Source: Anaerolineales bacterium UBA6128 (GTDB lineage Bacteria; Chloroflexota; Anaerolineae; UBA1429). Taken from it: a stretch of 17,067 nt of DNA. The stretch lies in assembly GCA_002423325.1 (NCBI GenBank), contig DIVQ01000040.1, forward strand, positions 6,949 through 24,015, read 5' to 3'. The position numbers were made by a program, and so were the translations under genes. The notes beneath the pieces were generated by a model. The model was given only the letters and a program-made list of their open reading frames with translations. It had not been told where the DNA came from and searched no databases. This document shows positions 14,488-17,067 of the stretch, piece by piece (the first letter of the stretch is position 1; the number at the start of each line of letters is the position of its first letter).

Positions 14488-15684
14488 CTAGGCTACCGGA
14501 TGCTCATCCTCTCTGCGAAGCGCTGTGCACTCGTTAAAGCGCGCAAAACGCTCCCAGCAATCCGCCAGCGCCTGTTCAACGGCCTCCGTGCGCTCCACGC
14601 CGTCCTCCAGCCAGACGTGCTTCACCCACAGCGTTCTCGTCTTGCGCGCGTTGACGAGCTCGGCCCGCCCGATGAACCGCTCGCCCGACAGGATCGGCAG
14701 CACATAGTGGCCGTACTTGCGCTGTTCGGGCGGCGTGTAGACTTCCCACTTGTAGGCAAAGCCGAACAGCGCCTCGATCAGCCGGCGGTCCCAGAGCAGG
14801 TTGTCGAGCGGCGCGAGCAGCTCGGTGCGCGGGTCAACCGGAGCGTCCTGGAGCACGCGCTCGAGCAGGGCGCGGTCGTCGGCCACGCAGTACAGCCGCT
14901 CCTTGAGGCCGTCGACGTCCACCACGATCAGGCTCCCCTCCGCCACAAGCTCGGCAAAGGCAGCCTGGCGTGTGGGGCTGTGCGTGGCTGGGCTGCCCAA
15001 CCAGGCCATGGATGGCCGGTTCCACAGCAGACCCACACTGCCGATGCGGCGCGCCACGTGCCAGCGCGCCCAGGCAGACTCGCTCACGTTGGGGTCGGGG
15101 GCATGGAGGACCTCCACCGGGAAGCAGTCCTCGGCCAGGGCATAGTGTTTCAGCGCGCCTTTCTTGTGGTGGACGACCAGGTCGCCGCGAAAGTAGAGCG
15201 TCTCGAGTGCGGCGCGCGCCAGCTTGGTCCGGCCGCCCCAGTACCAGATGAGGGTCCCATCGATCCCCAAGTCGTTGGGGCAGACGGCGCCCCTCGCGCG
15301 GACGATCGCTTTGATCTGGTCGGCAACCGCGTCGATCTCGTCGCGGGCGCGACCGTGCTGCCGGTTGTGCTGACGCGTGCGCTCAAAGTACGGCCAGTCC
15401 TCCACGGGCAGGATGGCCAGGTTCTTGTCGAAATAGTCGATCAGCCGTCGGTCCACGTACAGCAGGTCGGTCAGCATCTGCTTGGTGAACCCGCGCACCC
15501 GCGACTGCAGCACGAGTTCGGCGTTGCGGCCGCAGATGTCGACCGGGTCGAACTGGATGCAGCCCGCCTGCCGCACGTAGGCCAGCACGCCGTCTTTGCC
15601 GGTGAAGGTGTGTTGCCCGACCAGGCCGTGCTTGGTCAGCAGGAAACGTCGGGCTTGACCGATCGTGAGTGTGCAAGACTGCAT
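14488..15684 (-). CDS. YcaQ/AlkZ-like DNA glycosylase (winged-helix family)
   Basis: A 398-aa protein of the AlkZ-like family (tandem winged-helix DNA glycosylases that remove bulky alkylation damage or unhook interstrand crosslinks). It starts LTIGQARRFLL, then GVLAYVRQAGCIQFDPVDICGRNAELVLQSRV, which holds the catalytic Q-phi-D/Q element (Gln44-Phe45-Asp46). The Asp form is typical of the YcaQ-like branch rather than the QxQ AlkZ branch. Other family stretches are DYFDKNLAILPVEDWPYF, LLAPLDNLLWDRRLIEALFGF, YKWEVYTPPEQRKYGHYVLPIL and RFIGRAEL. Length is normal for the family. The start is ATG 15684; AAGGTGA about 12 bases upstream is a weak ribosome site. An extended -10 lies about 80 bp upstream. 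It is flanked on both sides by CACGAAT repeats and shares no operon with its neighbours. Confidence 0.9.
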   Translation of the reverse strand: MQSCTLTIGQARRFLLTKHGLVGQHTFTGKDGVLAYVRQAGCIQFDPVDICGRNAELVLQSRVRGFTKQMLTDLLYVDRRLIDYFDKNLAILPVEDWPYFERTRQHNRQHGRARDEIDAVADQIKAIVRARGAVCPNDLGIDGTLIWYWGGRTKLARAALETLYFRGDLVVHHKKGALKHYALAEDCFPVEVLHAPDPNVSESAWARWHVARRIGSVGLLWNRPSMAWLGSPATHSPTRQAAFAELVAEGSLIVVDVDGLKERLYCVADDRALLERVLQDAPVDPRTELLAPLDNLLWDRRLIEALFGFAYKWEVYTPPEQRKYGHYVLPILSGERFIGRAELVNARKTRTLWVKHVWLEDGVERTEAVEQALADCWERFARFNECTALRREDEHPVA

Positions 15685-15766
15685 CGTGTCTGACTGTCAC
15701 CTTGCCATAGTCGTGTGCCCTTCGACGCTCACAAGGGGTCAAGTTGAGCGCCATCGCGAGAAAAAG

Positions 15767-15775
15767 ACTATACCA
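15767..15775 (-). promoter_or_regulatory. Candidate extended -10 element for the DNA glycosylase gene
   Basis: On the - strand TGG-TATAGT, the same extended -10 as before rpsO, with no good -35 at 16-18 bp. The expected start near 15760 gives a leader of about 75 nt. The element touches the edge of repeat copy 2. Confidence 0.45.
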
Positions 15776-15806
15776 CGAATGTCACGCATGGAGCGAATGA
15801 CACGAA
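15773..15806. repeat. CACGAAT-type repeat, copy 2
   Basis: CCACGAATGTCACGCATGG followed by AGCGAATGACACGAAG, a degraded copy of the unit at 14365 and 16443. It lies in the 283-bp gap between the glycosylase gene and the DUF1801 gene. The remainder of the gap (15807-15967) shows no gene or clear signal. Confidence 0.7.
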
Positions 15807-15967
15807 GCGGCTCGAGATCCCATTTCGTCCTGCACGGTCGCACGCACGCCTGGAGGAGACCGTCGCGAGTACGCTTGCGCCGCCGCGCTCAGGGTGACAT
15901 GGATAGGGCAGCCGTGGCATCTTGACGCGCACACCCCGCCTGCTGTAGCTTGGGGCCTTGTACCCGC

Positions 15968-16366
15968 TCAGCCTGCCGCACGCTTTCCGCGCGGCTTGGC
16001 CTGCGCCTGCCGCACGTTCTCGGCGACGCGCGACCTTACGATCTCGGCGACCAGCGCGAGCGGCAGCGGCTCGTCGAGTGGGAACTGCACCGCGCCCTTG
16101 GAGGTCTTGTAACGCGCCAGCTCGCTCTGGAAGGCAGCGATGCCGCTCGGAGCCGGGTAAAAGCCGATATGGTGTGGGTGCGCGGCAAAGTGCACCAGGT
16201 TGCCGTGCAGGTAGAAGGTGGGCATCTGGTAGCTGATCTTTTCGGTGGCCTCGGGCGCCGCCGCGGCGATGGCCGCCCGCAGTGCCTGCAGCTTGGCCTG
16301 GATCTCGGCGGGAAACAGCGCGATGTACTCGTCGACATTGGTGTACTGCACTTGGTCCGAGTTCAT
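15968..16366 (-). CDS. DUF1801 (YdhG-like) protein
   Basis: A 132-aa protein of the DUF1801/YdhG-like family, small alpha/beta proteins whose role is poorly known (a frataxin-like iron role has been proposed for a relative). Family features: NVDEYIALFPAEIQAKLQAL near the N-terminus, EKISYQMPTFYLHGNLVHFA, HIGFYPAPSGIAAF, and KGAVQFPLDEPLPLALVAEIV. The last ~20 residues are basic (VRQAQAKPRGKRAAG). The start is ATG 16366, with GGAGG at 16373-16377 six bases upstream; the longer in-frame start at 16408 would add an Arg-rich stretch absent from the family. The gene stands alone, between repeat copies 2 and 3. Confidence 0.9.
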   Translation of the reverse strand: MNSDQVQYTNVDEYIALFPAEIQAKLQALRAAIAAAAPEATEKISYQMPTFYLHGNLVHFAAHPHHIGFYPAPSGIAAFQSELARYKTSKGAVQFPLDEPLPLALVAEIVRSRVAENVRQAQAKPRGKRAAG

Positions 16367-16442
16367 GGTCTTCCTCCCGTGCCGTGTCCGCGGTCTGCAG
16401 CGCGCCATGGCGGCCAGGCGACGCGTCGGCAGCGGGGGTACC

Positions 16443-16531
16443 GATCACGAATGACACGAATGGACGAATTGCACGAAGGGGTCATCTCCTGGTAATTCGT
16501 GTCATTGACTCCATTCGTGCTATTCGTGATC
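16443..16531. repeat. CACGAAT-type inverted repeat, copy 3
   Basis: Two 22-nt arms (16443-16464 and 16510-16531) are inverted copies with two mismatches; the inner 45 bp carry further CACGAA/TTCGTG units about 9 bp apart. The left arm matches the start of copy 1 closely (CGATCACGAAT). It lies between the DUF1801 gene and the partial gene at the window end, in a place where it could fold as RNA and act as a 3' end for the latter. Confidence 0.8.
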
Positions 16532-16542
16532 CTCCCGCTCTT

Positions 16543-17067
16543 TCAGTAGCGCTCGTCGCCCGAGCGGTCGCGCTTGAACGCGTCGCGCTCGGCGTCGTAG
16601 GCGAACTGCACCTTGAACATGCGCGTGTCGGTCTCGAAGGTCAGACGCGCCGACAGAATATACAGGTTCGTGCCGGGCACCAAAGCGGTGTGAATCGCGG
16701 CATAGTCGGTGGGCACATAGCAGGTGGGCACCAGCAGGCTGACAGTGCCGCTCTCGCCCGCGGGACGTGTGCAGCTCACGTACAGTGCGTTGTCCTTCCA
16801 GCGCACGTTGGTCACTTCGACCGCGCCCTGCAGCACGTGCATGTCGGTGCTGAGGAGCTGTGGCCGGGCCTCGAACGGCGCGATGCGCAACACGGTGATG
16901 GAATGCGGCGCCACCGTCTGCTGCAGCGCGCCCTCGCGCAGCCCCACAAAGCGCTCATCCCAGAAATCGTACACCGCGCAGGCGCCGCTGTAGCCCAGCC
17001 CCGCCAGATCGATGTTAAAGGCGCGCGGCTGCTCGGTCAGGTTGAGCAGGCCCAGCACGCTGTAGGT
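16543..17067 (-). CDS. C-terminal part of a probable glycoside hydrolase
   Basis: The 3' end of a gene that runs off the window; the frame is open through base 17067, giving 174 residues. It begins TYSVLGLLNLTEQPRAFNID, then VYDFWDERFVGLREGALQQT, APHSITVLRIAPFEARPQLL, STDMHVLQGAVEV. This pattern (a 'mood' strand with N-x-T/S-x-x-P, VYDFW, PHS-x-x-VLR, and T-D-x-H-x-x-QG) is typical of the beta-sandwich at the C-terminus of alpha-galactosidase-like and related GH-D type hydrolases. The catalytic domain is not in the window, so the class is an inference. The TGA at 16543-16545 is followed by repeat copy 3. Confidence 0.65.
   Translation of the reverse strand, partial: TYSVLGLLNLTEQPRAFNIDLAGLGYSGACAVYDFWDERFVGLREGALQQTVAPHSITVLRIAPFEARPQLLSTDMHVLQGAVEVTNVRWKDNALYVSCTRPAGESGTVSLLVPTCYVPTDYAAIHTALVPGTNLYILSARLTFETDTRMFKVQFAYDAERDAFKRDRSGDERY

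Noticed and set aside
14449..15693. A 414-codon open frame on the + strand opposite the DNA glycosylase gene.
   Set aside because: The - strand frame matches the YcaQ/AlkZ-like family along its length; the + strand product shows no family features.
14365..16531. Idea that the CACGAAT arrays are a CRISPR array.
   Set aside because: Units are about 9 bp apart with no regular repeat-spacer length and no cas genes nearby.

Overview
The window is visibly GC-rich and gene-dense. It most resembles a member of the Chloroflexota (Anaerolineae/Caldilineae-like). This is an inference from secreted proteins with Thr/Pro 'TPTPT' linkers, DNRLRE and SdrD-like modules, C-termini reading '(L/F)PLI', and an rpsO-pnp-lepB gene order. 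There is no rRNA, tRNA, CRISPR array, transposase or phage gene.

Region 1 (3-2886, + strand) is the end of a polysaccharide-assembly operon. It holds a thymidylate-kinase-like P-loop protein (5' end off the window), a GT4-type glycosyltransferase, and a split Alg14-like/Alg13-like pair that should form one two-subunit glycosyltransferase. Gaps are 25 bp, a 4-bp overlap and 10 bp.

Region 2 (3020-9647, + strand) starts with a near-consensus promoter (TTGATA-N17-TATAAT). It encodes four exported proteins in a row: an 805-aa glycosidase-like protein with a duplicated C-terminal repeat; a 694-aa protein with two DNRLRE modules and an SdrD-B-like module; a 150-aa protein that is a free-standing copy of the 694-aa protein's N-terminal domain; and a 402-aa PPC-like plus malectin protein. 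Two of them end in an '(L/F)PLI' tail, and the third carries a similar string internally. A strong bidirectional terminator closes the block. It looks like a cell-surface or secreted glycan-binding/degrading set, and it is the least described part of the window.

Region 3 (9685-13099, - strand) is housekeeping: rpsO, then pnp, then lepB. There is a promoter before rpsO, an intrinsic terminator (probably leaky) between rpsO and pnp, and a hairpin terminator between pnp and lepB.

Region 4 (13112-17067, - strand) is a looser set of accessory genes: a Pr6Pr-like membrane protein broken by one in-frame TAG, a RimJ/RimL-like acetyltransferase translationally coupled to it, a YcaQ/AlkZ-like DNA glycosylase, a DUF1801 protein, and the C-terminal end of a probable glycoside hydrolase. 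Three of the intergenic gaps here carry degenerate copies of a CACGAATGRCACGAA-type repeat, one of them as an imperfect inverted repeat.

A TGG-TATA(A/G)T extended -10 element precedes the secreted block, rpsO and the glycosylase gene. I see no single clearly new defence or mobile system. The best leads are the four-gene secreted block with its shared domain and tail motif, the CACGAAT repeat family, and the TAG-interrupted membrane gene.
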